Assembly: GCA_963920635.1 (NCBI GenBank)
Contig: OY987302.1
Coordinates: 37,885,500 to 37,949,499 of the forward strand
DNA length: 64,000 nt
Reading direction: 5' to 3'
Source of the DNA: Pseudeuparius sepicola
Lineage: Eukaryota; Arthropoda; Insecta; Coleoptera; Anthribidae
This document shows, in pieces, positions 29,896 through 39,641 of this stretch (the stretch's first letter is position 1; each line of letters opens with the position of its first letter). The notes beneath the pieces are model-generated. The model was not told the DNA's origin. It worked only from the letters and a program-made list of their open reading frames with translations, and ran no database searches. The position numbers were made by a program, and so were the translations under genes.

Positions 29896-30790
29896 TAAAT
29901 TGATCCGTTTTGCTGGCAAAAAATATTTCTATCGCCATGACTGAGTCACGACGCTTGGCCTTATGCGATAAACAATGTGTGTGGGTAGAGACATTCGCGG
30001 GAAAAGGTGTAACATAATATGCATGCTTTCTTCATGCAATGAATTGTAAATAAAATTCATACATCGAACTGTGACTGGTGACTGGATAAAAATGCCGTAA
30101 TAAGAATCGACTGTTTTCATGAATAACCTCATTGAATTTTATGCAGTTTTAGAAAGTTAATGTGGGTTGGAAAATTTGTATTATATGCTGGATGCAGAGA
30201 AAAAGTGGAAATTTCATATAAGTTGACCTGTTTATGAATGAAAAAAAGTTGAGAGAACAATACCTACTTATACAAACACAACAGAACGAGACAGTCTTAA
30301 AGAAAATGGGCAATTCACTCTTTGTGTATAGGACTCGAACAGCGACTTATTATTTTAATCGGTACTGTTGTAAGAAATTCAGAAATGGAATTTTGGTTTA
30401 TTTAATAAAAATGTATACTTACACATTTTATCTTTATCTTTTTATGGTGCACTTTAACATATTTTCAGTTTGTAACATGTTTCTCAGGAGAACAAAATCA
30501 GGAAATACTTGTCTCTAGGATTATATTATTATTACATTTTAGTTTCAACATGTTTTTGCACTTATAAGGGAGGATAGAAAAAAACCAAAAATATACATAA
30601 AACATATTTATTGTGTATAAAAATATAAAAGAAAATATACTTAAAAGCTAAGAATACGTATTAAATTTAAAACTAAAAGAAGGATAGGTATCTATAAACA
30701 ACGTTGGAAAATAAAGACTCAAAAATTTTTTAAAAATATCTGAAAAATACTTTTTTTCTAAATTAAACTTATTATTTTTTTTCTTTTCAG

Positions 30791-31321
30791 CCAACCATCG
30801 ACTCTGCACAGTCATACAACATGCCCGATTTGAATAGCGCGTCCTTCGTGTCGCCCTCCCAAGTGCCTTGTTACGACGAGATAATGGCATTCTGTCCGAA
30901 TTCCATTATTTCACCGGTTCATCGGCAAGAGGACGTCGAGCAGTGTGGTGTGGAAAACACGAATAACCCACAATTGAAAGGAAATGGTGGTAAAGACATG
31001 CGTCAGTTGGGCATGGACAGCGAGGACTCCTTTAGTGACGTGCACATTAGTGTTAGTCAGCAGATGGACAGCGAGGATGAATTCGAGGAGCTGACTAGTC
31101 CTGGGAGTACTTCACTCGGTTCCTATATATTACAGGTCTCAAAAGGGCTGAAACAAAAGGACGCCGAAAATCTAAAATCCTTGAGAGAGGAGCAACATCG
31201 ACTGGCGACTATTAGGAGAGAGAAAGAACGACTGAGAAAAAGGGAGCAGGTATCTATAGCCAAAATTGAGAAAATGGAGAGGGATAAACGGCTGTCTGCT
31301 GGTATTTTAAAAAAGATTTAA
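30791..31321 (+). CDS. Exon-like frame in the loop, captured gene fragment
   Basis: A polypyrimidine tract and ttttcag (ending at 30790) precede a frame open from 30791 in phase 0 to TAA at 31319-31321; the first ATG is at 30821. The protein is acidic and Ser-rich in the middle (DSEDSFSDVH, DSEDEFEEL). It ends in a charged Arg/Lys/Glu helix (LREEQHRLATIRREKERLRKREQ, as two adjacent helices). This looks like the last coding exon of a nuclear or DNA-binding-associated cellular or transposon gene. I do not recognise the family. No first exon was found in the arm, and CAATAAA at about 31490 could serve as poly(A) signal. Confidence 0.6.
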   Translation, partial: PTIDSAQSYNMPDLNSASFVSPSQVPCYDEIMAFCPNSIISPVHRQEDVEQCGVENTNNPQLKGNGGKDMRQLGMDSEDSFSDVHISVSQQMDSEDEFEELTSPGSTSLGSYILQVSKGLKQKDAENLKSLREEQHRLATIRREKERLRKREQVSIAKIEKMERDKRLSAGILKKI

Positions 31322-31352
31322 TGTGGTAAAAAAGTAGTTTTTTCTCACATTA
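31318..31352. repeat. Short hairpin after the loop exon
   Basis: 'taatgtggtaaaaaagtagttttttctcacatta' pairs with itself (taatgtg/cacatta, aaaaaa/tttttt) directly at the stop codon, next to the right arm boundary. Confidence 0.6.
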
Positions 31353-34300
31353 AATATTTTTAAAAAATTTTTGAGTCTTTATTTTCCAACGTTGTTTATA
31401 GATACCTATCCTTCTTTTAGTTTTAAATTTAATACGTATTCTTAGCTTTTAAGTATATTTTCTTTTATATTTTTATACACAATAAATATGTTTTATGTAT
31501 ATTTTTGGTTTTTTTCTATCCTCCCTTATAAGTGCAAAAACATGTTGAAACTAAAATGTAATAATAATATAATCCTAGAGACAAGTATTTCCTGATTTTG
31601 TTCTCCTGAGAAACATGTTACAAACTGAAAATATGTTAAAGTGCACCATAAAAAGATAAAGATAAAATGTGTAAGTATACATTTTTATTAAATAAACCAA
31701 AATTCCATTTCTGAATTTCTTACAACAGTACCGATTAAAATAATAAGTCGCTGTTCGAGTCCTATACACAAAGAGTGAATTGCCCATTTTCTTTAAGACT
31801 GTCTCGTTCTGTTGTGTTTGTATAAGTAGGTATTGTTCTCTCAACTTTTTTTCATTCATAAACAGGTCAACTTATATGAAATTTCCACTTTTTCTCTGCA
31901 TCCAGCATATAATACAAATTTTCCAACCCACATTAACTTTCTAAAACTGCATAAAATTCAATGAGGTTATTCATGAAAACAGTCGATTCTTATTACGGCA
32001 TTTTTATCCAGTCACCAGTCACAGTTCGATGTATGAATTTTATTTACAATTCATTGCATGAAGAAAGCATGCATATTATGTTACACCTTTTCCCGCGAAT
32101 GTCTCTACCCACACACATTGTTTATCGCATAAGGCCAAGCGTCGTGACTCAGTCATGGCGATAGAAATATTTTTTGCCAGCAAAACGGATCAATTTAGCA
32201 GTGTAACGTCTGCAAAAAGGACGAAAATCCGTCGAAAATATGAAAAACGATTCCCTTGAAATTGACCAAAAGCTGGCGCCCATACACCACGTGACGGCGA
32301 GTATGCGACGCACCACGTAGCGAGGCATCTCCGGGCAAGTTGACGGCGGCGCGGCGGCCAGATTTCAACAAACGAAGTGGCGCGCAATGCGTCGAAAGGC
32401 CGAGATGCTTCCATCTCGAGCGGCGATTTGCATGTGACGAAACACCGGCGGCTCTCCCACGTGGGTGTATTGAAGGCATCTCCGTTGGAAATGCCTGATT
32501 AGAATCGCAATAGGTATCTTTGTTTACTTTTTACCAGCAAAACGGGTCAATCGGTGTCGTCGCTATGTTGTCTGCTATATTTTTTATTGTAAATTAGGCC
32601 ATTTTTTTCTTGACCTGAATATTTCTCTGTTTTCGATACGTATTATAGGCTTACTATTCACGTAAGTAAAGTCAACAGTGCGTTTTGTATTTTAGTTATT
32701 CATTTTTATCCGTCTAAAATATCAAGGAATACCCCCAAAAGCAAGCAAAATGGGCAAACAGTCGATAAAAATTCCGTTGAATAACTTATTACTACTACCT
32801 ATGGTGCCTTTTTTATTAATCAGAAGTGTATTATATGAGTGAAAGTATTGTTTTGGTGAAATTTTTATTTTTAATTTTTATTATTCATTTTTATCAGTCT
32901 AAAATATCAAGGAATACCCCCAAAAGCTAGCAAAATGGGCAAACAGTCGATAAAAATTCCGTTGAATATCTTATTATTACTACCTATGGTGCCTTTTTTA
33001 TTAATCAGAAGTGTATCATATGAGTGAAAGTATTGTTTTGGTGAAATTTTTATTAAATCGGTTTAAAATGAGCGATTTCTATGTTTTGAGGTTGTAACTC
33101 CTTGTAGGTAATATGCAAACATGATTCAAAAGGAATCCAACTGACCATTATTAAACTACAACTTTTTGTCTAAAAAATTTTTTAAAGAGTTTAGCTTCTA
33201 AGATTATAAGCTGTTACAATTAACTGTTGATAAACTAAACATATTTTAATCGCATTTACTAAACAATTTAAGCCAATATTTTTGGATCCTCTAACTTACG
33301 ACGCAATAATAAGGCTTCACATGATATCTAGAAAATTGCCACTCGCAATATTTTTGATTCTAGATAATCGAGAAAATTGTCATTATTAAACCTAATTATT
33401 AAATTGAGTTGAAAGTCAACGCACAAAGATTTTTGTATGATATTTACTCTCAGGGTCGTTGTCTCAGAATTCTATAAGAGATTCTTAAGATTTTTTTCCT
33501 ATTATCTCAATTAGTAACTTATTGAAACTCAATTTACACAAAACCAATTTTCAGAGGACAAAAATCCCTTGAAAATATGATTTTTTAAATTTTATAACGT
33601 TCAGTATTTTTTATTTTGGTTATATAGTTACCACCTAGCTTGACCCAGAGAAACTGAATTTTACACAAGAACAATTTTCAGAGGATAAAAATCTGTTGAA
33701 AATATGATTTTTTAAATTTTATAACGTTCAGTATTTTTTATTTTGGTTATGTAGTAGCTTGACCCAGATGGAATTTTTCTTTTCATCACATTCTGTTCTA
33801 ACGGGAAGCGTTTATGATGTTGTCTCGGTCTATTGAACAACTATTCTAAAATAACCCAACCTGTATAAAACATAAAATGGGACAGCCACATCACTACTTT
33901 TTTTGCCTTGTATATTTCCAAACTGGCTGTTAGATGTGTTTCTCACCTTAAAAAATTAAAGCCAATATTTTTTTTTGGACCCTCAAACTTGCAACACAAT
34001 TAGGTTTCACATCTCTGGCATATTTCTCATTTATTTTATATATACGTAGGTATAAGTTTCATTGTTTAATAAAACCAACTCGGCACTTTTCACGTCCTAT
34101 GCGTCGCACTTGCTTCAGTAGATTCTCGGTCGTGGCCACAGATAAAGACTCTATCGAGGCGTTGTAATAAATATATGAAAAGTCTGAGTTTCGTGTTTGT
34201 TTTTCTTTGGAAAGATGGAAGTGTATCAGTACCTACTTCAGTATAATAGATACGCGTAGTTCAGTGAAATTTTGGATTACGGCAGTACCTATCTATGGAA

Positions 34301-34659
34301 TTTGAACGGTTACTGGTTGTTTTTCCCGTGAAAATGACTGTGCCGTTAGAAAAATGATGTTTGGTTATATCTGATAGCTCGGGGATGTTTATTTTACTGT
34401 CTGGGGCATTAGATGTAACCTGATTTCTTTTTATACATCATCAAGAATCTTTCGGTGAGTTGTATTTTGTTTTCTTATCTCTAGGGTATTTTTTTTATGT
34501 ACTTGCGTCGCATTTTGAAACCTATATCGTAAAACCGGTGGTGGCACCCTGTGTTTAAAAACTATACTTCGAAAAAACATCTTGTCTGATCCAATTTTGT
34601 TATCATTTTCGTAAATGGGGTAAACAAATTAAACGTTAGCAATTATATTTGTATCAAAA

Positions 34660-34815
34660 AAAATTTTGTCGAAAAAGAATTTGGCAAAAAAAAAATTTGG
34701 CAAAAAAAAATTTGGCAAACAAAAATTTTGGCAAAAAAAATTGTCAAAAAAAAAAATTTGACAAAAAAAAATTTTGACGAAAAAAAAATTGACAAAAAAA
34801 AAATTTTGGCAAAAA
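34660..34815. repeat. Contracted A-run/TTTGGC array in the right arm
   Basis: This is the inverted counterpart of 27050-27440 with about nine or ten units instead of 23-25. Confidence 0.88.
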
Positions 34816-36530
34816 ACTTCTACAAAAAATCACAAAAAATTTTCACCTGTCTGAATGACAGTCGGTCCTCCGCCTATTAAGATATAGCTTTTACTTCCTT
34901 TATATAAGTTTTCGTTTCCAAGATATCAAGCGGTTTATAAATGGGACAGCTGGTATATTTACATTTTTTTCTTTCTTTTGCTCATGTAATCCTTGGGAAT
35001 TTTTTTACGAAAGGTTTCCAAATATCAAGCTGTTTAAAAATGGGACAGCTGGTATATACTTACTTGCATCTTGGAGCACTCGAACTGATACGTGGAATCA
35101 CGCACCCTTCTTATAGGCCATTATTTGTCGACTAAGGTTTTTTTTTGTCTGGTCAGCAGAGCCGCGTTTGCCTACCAAGGTTTTTTCCTAACCTTATATA
35201 TTTTTTGAATCCACCGGTATAAAATATCGTCATTATTTCCTTCTGTGGGGAACTAAAAAATATTTACTTTCAAATAAGGTTGAGGAAACCGGTATTTAAA
35301 AAAGTAATAACCCCTAAAATTTTTCCAAACGAGATGAACTGAAACAGCTAGGGTGTATAAAATGGGACAGCCGCGCAATTACCTTTTTCGGTCTTGTGTA
35401 TATTTTACTGGAATAAATAATTATTTCCAATTTTTTTTTTGGTACAACCTCTACATCGTATTTTTTTTACTGAAATTTTTTCATCATTTTTTTCCAAGTG
35501 AAACTGACGTTATTTTTACCTTTACATATATTTTTACCGGTATACAAAACTTATTCGAAAATTCTACCTACATTTTCACGTCTTGGATTTTTTTACATGT
35601 TTTGTTCAAACAAAATTTCCTATGTTATCTGGGGCCTTCCGACTAACTATTATAATAACTGTTTTTATCAGTCACTCGAAAAAATTCTATCTGCACTTGT
35701 ATATAAAACATTCGTCTGAGTCTTGTCTTGTACATTTCACCGTCAAAAAATGAAAATTTCCCAAAATGTTATCGGGATTATAGGATCAGGACCTTTTTAA
35801 AATTACATTTTTTGAATAAAAAATTTTCAAAATTTTTCGAATTTTCATAGGTATCAAAAGTGCGGAACTGCGCATGCGCGAAACGCGTGCAAGGGGGAAG
35901 GGTGGATTTTGTTCGGGCAACTACATGCCAGTCGGACGGAGGCCTTCGGCCTCCGTTCCTCCTGGTTCCTCCTCCGTTTATTATTCTATCTGCAATTTTT
36001 TCAGATTTTTTTATTTAGAAGATAATTGGGTGAAATTTGTAGCCTATTGTTCTATATGCGGTTTCAGCAAAATCGCTGAGTGCTCGACCAAACAAAGCAG
36101 GCGTCTGTCGTGAACTATTCCACGTGTTTTCTCTTACTATATATTTACTATGCGGTCACGCGTTCGCAGCGAGTAACCCGATGCGACGCAACAGCTGAGT
36201 TATAATTTTGTGTACTTGAACAATTCGGGGTTTATTTGCACAAATAAATTAAAAATTATGGTTCATAAGATCACAAACGCAGACCTTATCGATAACAATT
36301 TTATTAGACTTTTTTTTTCATTATTAGCCATTACTTGACATAACCTACAATTTTCCAAATTTATGTGTATAAGTTAAGAATCACCCTGTATACACATAAC
36401 AGTGGAATAGAGTGATATTATTGCTTAGAGTGAGAGTTTTATTATAATATGATGCTTCAGGTGTTTTCCCTTCAACACAAAGATTCTTATAAAAAAACAC
36501 AACAAAAGATTTTTAAACGTTTATTAAAAA

Positions 36531-36653
36531 TTAATTGTGTAAGTCAATATGTTTTATCTTCATTTTAATTTCATATAACATAAGTTCATATTTCAATGCT
36601 TCTAAATTCTTCAAATATTGTTGCAGTTTTCTTCTGTACTCCAGCTTCGTCAT
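36531..36653 (-). CDS. Overlapping microORF, 40 residues, copy B-right
   Basis: This is the mirror copy of 24912-25034, with the same ATGA overlap with the upstream gene and the same 40 residues as far as I can read. Confidence 0.65.
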   Translation of the reverse strand: MTKLEYRRKLQQYLKNLEALKYELMLYEIKMKIKHIDLHN

Positions 36654-36958
36654 GGTTCTACAATAAATTCGATATTTGTAGATCGGCCGACGGGTCCAAG
36701 ACTCTTCATGTAATACCTCCTTCCGTTACCGATATCCCTATTAATTTCTTCGATCCGTTGGGGCGTAAACTCGGCCGTGTATCGTTGCGGCAGCACCGTC
36801 TTAAATTCTTCGAACTCTACGTAGACCTTCTCTCCGTATTGCGTGTTCACTTTGTCCACGCTCGTGATTTGAAAATTTTCATCCACGTCCATATTTTGAA
36901 CGCTTTCGAATTTCTTGACGATCAAATTCTTGTTCAGGTGATTCAGGAACGACTGCAT
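36650..36958 (-). CDS. TIR-encoded ~100-residue Polinton protein, copy B-right
   Basis: This is the mirror copy of the left-arm gene, 102 residues with identical sequence. It is read inward from the right terminus, with the TATATA box mirrored at about 37035. Confidence 0.82.
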   Translation of the reverse strand: MQSFLNHLNKNLIVKKFESVQNMDVDENFQITSVDKVNTQYGEKVYVEFEEFKTVLPQRYTAEFTPQRIEEINRDIGNGRRYYMKSLGPVGRSTNIEFIVEP

Positions 36959-37297
36959 TTTGAACTCGGCAAATCAGACTGTGGGAAATTGTAAGTGTAT
37001 ATAACGGGAAAACTGCTCTTGCGCACGAATATATAGACCTCACCCCACCAAGCCGTTGGAGTGGGGGTTGCCCCGTCGTTGGAGTGGGGGGGGGGTCAAC
37101 TGGGGGTCACACGTGGCCCAAAGGTCAAAGGTTAACCTATCAGGATCTAGGGGTCAACTGGGGTCATCCGGTGACGTCACGTGACCTCGGGCATGACGTA
37201 GCCACTTTGCTCCCGTGACCTCGGGCCGTAGGGGACTCTCAGAATCAAGGGGTCAACTGAGGTCAAAGTGGTCCCGTACTCTCTTTGTATTACTACT

Positions 37298-37303
37298 TGT
37301 GTA
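37298..37303. repeat. Right 6-bp target duplication of Polinton B (TGTGTA)
   Basis: This is an exact repeat of 24262-24267 directly after the right terminus. It is also coding sequence of the interrupted polymerase. Confidence 0.92.
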
Positions 37304-37394
37304 ATAACTGATAAGCTTTGGTAGCATTCTCACAAATTCCTTTAGTAATTTTAGTGATTTCTTGTTCATCGTTGCTATTTGAAATTATAAGCAT
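37298..37394 (-). CDS. N-terminal fragment of DNA polymerase B
   Basis: Read on the minus strand, this segment has an ATG at 37394-37392, preceded by an in-frame TAA nine bases upstream, and 32 open codons plus one base. It ends in the TGTGTA duplication that flanks Polinton B. Continuing from the same duplication at 24262 keeps the polymerase frame exactly, so these are the first ~32 residues of the split gene. The segment is too short to stand out as an open frame by itself. Confidence 0.82.
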
Positions 37395-37539
37395 CTTTAC
37401 TTAAATGAGCAACTAAGTTAACCTTACTTCTAAAACTGATGACAAGGTTCTTGGAATCTTAGACCAATTGCGCGACCACTTGCATTGGCTCTTCGCCGAC
37501 TAATATAAAAATTAAACCATTTTCAAATATTTATATATA

Positions 37540-37985
37540 TCCAATCTGATGACATAGCATGGTTGTTGACCTGCGGCGTTAGCATATATTTCGCTGATGT
37601 TGCAGTTTGCAATGTGAGTCGATGAGTCAAGAAACCCATGAAATTTGACACCTTTGTAATCTGACACCGTGGTATCATGTTTCATTTCCGGTTTCAAATT
37701 TCATGCTATTCGGCAGAAAACAATCTGATGGCATAGCATGGTTGTTGACCTGCGGCGTTAGCATATATTTAGCTGATGTTGCAGTTTACAATGTGAGTCG
37801 ATGAGTCAAGAAACCCATGAAATTTGACACCTTTGTAATCTGACACCGTGGTATCATGTTTCATTTCCGGTTTCAAATTTCATGCTATTCGGCAGAAAAC
37901 AATCTGACGACATAGCATGGTTGTTGACCTGCGGCGTTAGCATATATTTAGCTGATGTTGCAGTTTGCAATGTGAGTCGATTATT
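37540..37985. repeat. 179-bp array, right copy, about 2.5 units
   Basis: 'gttgttgacctgcggcgttagcatatattt' recurs at about 37562, 37741 and 37920. It matches the left array in inverted orientation with fewer units. Confidence 0.85.
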
Positions 37986-38453
37986 GACCCGCTGCGTCAA
38001 GAAACCAGCGTATAATTTCGCTGTTCGGTAGATTGTTGACCTGACGTGTCAGAAAATGAAATACTTTTATTAATAGATAAGAATATCCAGAGCTATTCCT
38101 TTAGACTTATAACTTTTCAACGTTTTTTAGATTTCTTAACATTAATGCAGCTACTTCAGCCAACTTATAATCTTATAAAAAATAAGGAAGAATAATTTTG
38201 TAAATAAAATGAGCGAAAATGTCCAAAAATATACTAGGAATTAAAGTAACCGCACCCAAAATTGTTATTAATATAGTCTATCAAGTTTCAATGAATCCTG
38301 TCAAATGCACTTGGACGTATTTATATGTTCGGCGCTCAGAAGCAATCGGAACATTCAGATTTGAATTTTGTAGGGGTAAATAAAAGATAGACTAGATTTC
38401 ATATTTTATTTTTTACAATTTTCTAAATTTATGTTTTTGAACTTTTTATTTAT

Positions 38454-38558
38454 TTAATACATTTGAATTTCATATTTCAAATTTTGAAGAGATCTTAGAT
38501 AAAATTCCAATCTTCTTTTGTAGTGTTGTCTGCGTCGCCTCTTGTCAGTGGGATTCAT
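38454..38558 (-). CDS. Overlapping microORF, 34 residues, copy A-right
   Basis: This is the mirror copy of 9839-9943 in the right TIR, with ATGA overlap retained and the same 34 codons as far as I can read. Confidence 0.62.
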   Translation of the reverse strand: MNPTDKRRRRQHYKRRLEFYLRSLQNLKYEIQMY

Positions 38559-38857
38559 TCTTCCTCAAATTTAATATTCGTTGTCCTACCAATGAGGCCC
38601 AGACTCGTCAAGAAGATCTTCTTTCCGTTGGTGATTTCCCGGTTTATGTTTTCGATGCGTTCAGACGTAAATTCTTTTACGAACCGTGCAGGTAGCGCAG
38701 TTTGAAAATTTTCAAATTCGACGAACACTTTCTCCCCGTACCTTGTTTCAATTCTTCTAAAAGATAAAATTTTATGTTTTTCACCAACCACTAACTCTCT
38801 TGCACTCACAATTTCTTTTACGAAGTTATTTTCGTTCAACTGTTTGAGTAAAGACAT
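38555..38857 (-). CDS. TIR-encoded ~100-residue Polinton protein, copy A-right
   Basis: This is the mirror copy of 9540-9842. It differs by one residue (IENINRE instead of IEDINRE). It is read inward from the right terminus, upstream of and in the same direction as the polymerase. Confidence 0.82.
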   Translation of the reverse strand: MSLLKQLNENNFVKEIVSARELVVGEKHKILSFRRIETRYGEKVFVEFENFQTALPARFVKEFTSERIENINREITNGKKIFLTSLGLIGRTTNIKFEEE

Positions 38858-39635
38858 ATTTCAATATTATTCAAGCACTGTTGACTGGGTATAGTGAGCT
38901 CTCCCAACGGCGTCCTCCTTATAACCCCAATGCCCCCCACCTAAATGCTACGTCAACTGTTTTAGTGCAAACATCTGCATAATTTTTGCTTACGTTTTTT
39001 ATATCAAGGTGCCACGTGTCAAGGTGATGAGATCACTGACCTTCAGGTTAACAAGGTGACCTCTTAAAGTTCATTGACCCTCAGGTCAAGGTTAACTGTG
39101 ACCTCTTAAAGTTCATTGACCTTCAGGTCAAGGTTAAAAAGGTGATCTCTTAAAGTTCATGGACCGGTCAAGGTTAACAAGGTGACCTCTTAAAGTTCAT
39201 TGACCTTTAGGTCAAGGTTAACAAGGTGACCCCTTAAAGTTCATTGAACCCGCGGGTCAATGACCCCTTAAAGGTTATCGATCTGGTAACCACTTGACCT
39301 CTAGCTTCAGGTCAAGGTTAATGGAACGTGACCCCTTAAAGTTCATTGAACCCGCGGGTCAAGGTTATTTTCAAATTTCCCGCCTTGGTGGCCATATTGA
39401 CGTCACTTCCGTTCCCAGAAAAAGTACCACGTGTCAAGGTGACCTCTTAAAGTTCATTGACCTTCAGGTCAAGGTTAATAAGGTGACCTCTTAAAGTTCA
39501 TTGACCGGTCAAGGTTAACAAGGTGACCCCTTAAAGTTCATTGAACCCGCAGGTCAAGGTCATTTTCAAATTTCCCGCCTTGGCGGCCATCTTGTGACGT
39601 CACTTCCGCCCTGGAGTCCCCTTTGCTATACTACT

Positions 39636-39641
39636 TCTGTT
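39636..39641. repeat. Right 6-bp target duplication of Polinton A (TCTGTT)
   Basis: This is an exact repeat of 8753-8758, followed by the continuing satellite ('ctaggaaaaccgagcgtgcgg'). Confidence 0.92.

Larger units (their letters stand above)
24268..30739 (+). repeat. Left giant inverted arm of Polinton B
   Basis: This arm mirrors 31354-37297. Near the loop, paired positions add to 62093 without change for over 1 kb. The sum drops by 190 at the CAAAAAAA array and by a further 338 at a deletion in the right arm. Apart from the TIR gene pair it holds tandem repeats, a hairpin and a GC-rich patch. Open frames of 60-130 codons here are not convincing genes. Confidence 0.92.
30740..31353. other. 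Single-copy loop between the giant arms
   Basis: These 614 bp are the only part of Polinton B not present twice. The loop holds a pyrimidine tract and AG splice acceptor, a 177-codon exon-like frame with stop, and a small hairpin just after the stop. Confidence 0.85.
24268..37297. mobile_element. Polinton B, non-autonomous, giant inverted arms
   Basis: Termini AGTAGTAATACAAAGAG and its complement with a perfect 6-bp duplication (TGTGTA) show a Polinton-type insertion of 13,030 bp. The termini resemble those of Polinton A. Almost the whole element is two inverted arms (24268-30739 and 31354-37297) around a 614-bp loop. No polymerase, integrase, ATPase or capsid gene is present; only the ~100-residue TIR gene and its microORF remain, once per arm. 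It would need replication and integration proteins in trans. Arm open frames are identical or nearly so, implying a recent insertion or gene conversion. Confidence 0.9.
31354..37297 (-). repeat. Right giant inverted arm of Polinton B
   Basis: This is the mirror of 24268-30739. It differs by contraction of the T/GCCAAA array (about 190 bp), by absence of about 338 bp corresponding to roughly 25585-25930, and by scattered substitutions. One substitution changes 'gctagcaaa' to 'gcaagcaaa' near 32745. A short extra phrase ('ggtatttaaaaaagtaataac') is present near 35290. Confidence 0.92.
8759..39635. mobile_element. Polinton A (adintovirus-like), interrupted by Polinton B
   Basis: Termini AGTAGTATAGCAAAGG and its complement, inverted repeats of more than 2 kb, a 6-bp TCTGTT duplication, and the gene set define this as a Polinton/Maverick. 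The set includes pPolB, integrase, packaging ATPase, adenain-like protease, and major and minor capsid proteins. Total length is 30.9 kb, of which 13.04 kb is Polinton B plus its duplication, so the original element was about 17.8 kb. The 100-residue gene in the two TIRs differs by one residue (Asp/Asn), so the insertion is fairly young or the TIRs are homogenised. Several core genes are nevertheless broken. Confidence 0.93.
37535..39635 (-). repeat. Right terminal inverted repeat of Polinton A
   Basis: This is the inverted copy of the left TIR. It begins (outer end) with the complement of AGTAGTATAGCAAAGG and contains the GGTCA zone, the TIR gene pair, one copy of the 214-bp segment and about 2.5 units of the 179-bp repeat. 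It ends some 140 bp before the polymerase start codon. Confidence 0.88.

Noticed and set aside
30234..30518. 94-codon frame (mirrored at 31575-31859)
   Set aside because: It is AT-rich with no domain, is duplicated only because it lies in the arms, and has no promoter or conserved motif.
34080..34170. Possible terminal exon ending in VVATDKDSIEAL followed by aataaa
   Set aside because: There is no clear acceptor or upstream exon; the coding look is short and could be chance.
37540..37985. CTGATGA and 'cgatgagtcaagaaacc' in the 179-bp repeat, as possible hammerhead ribozymes
   Set aside because: CTGATGA is not followed by a stem II and GAAA, and the second phrase lacks the canonical CTGATGA core and a cleavage triplet in place.
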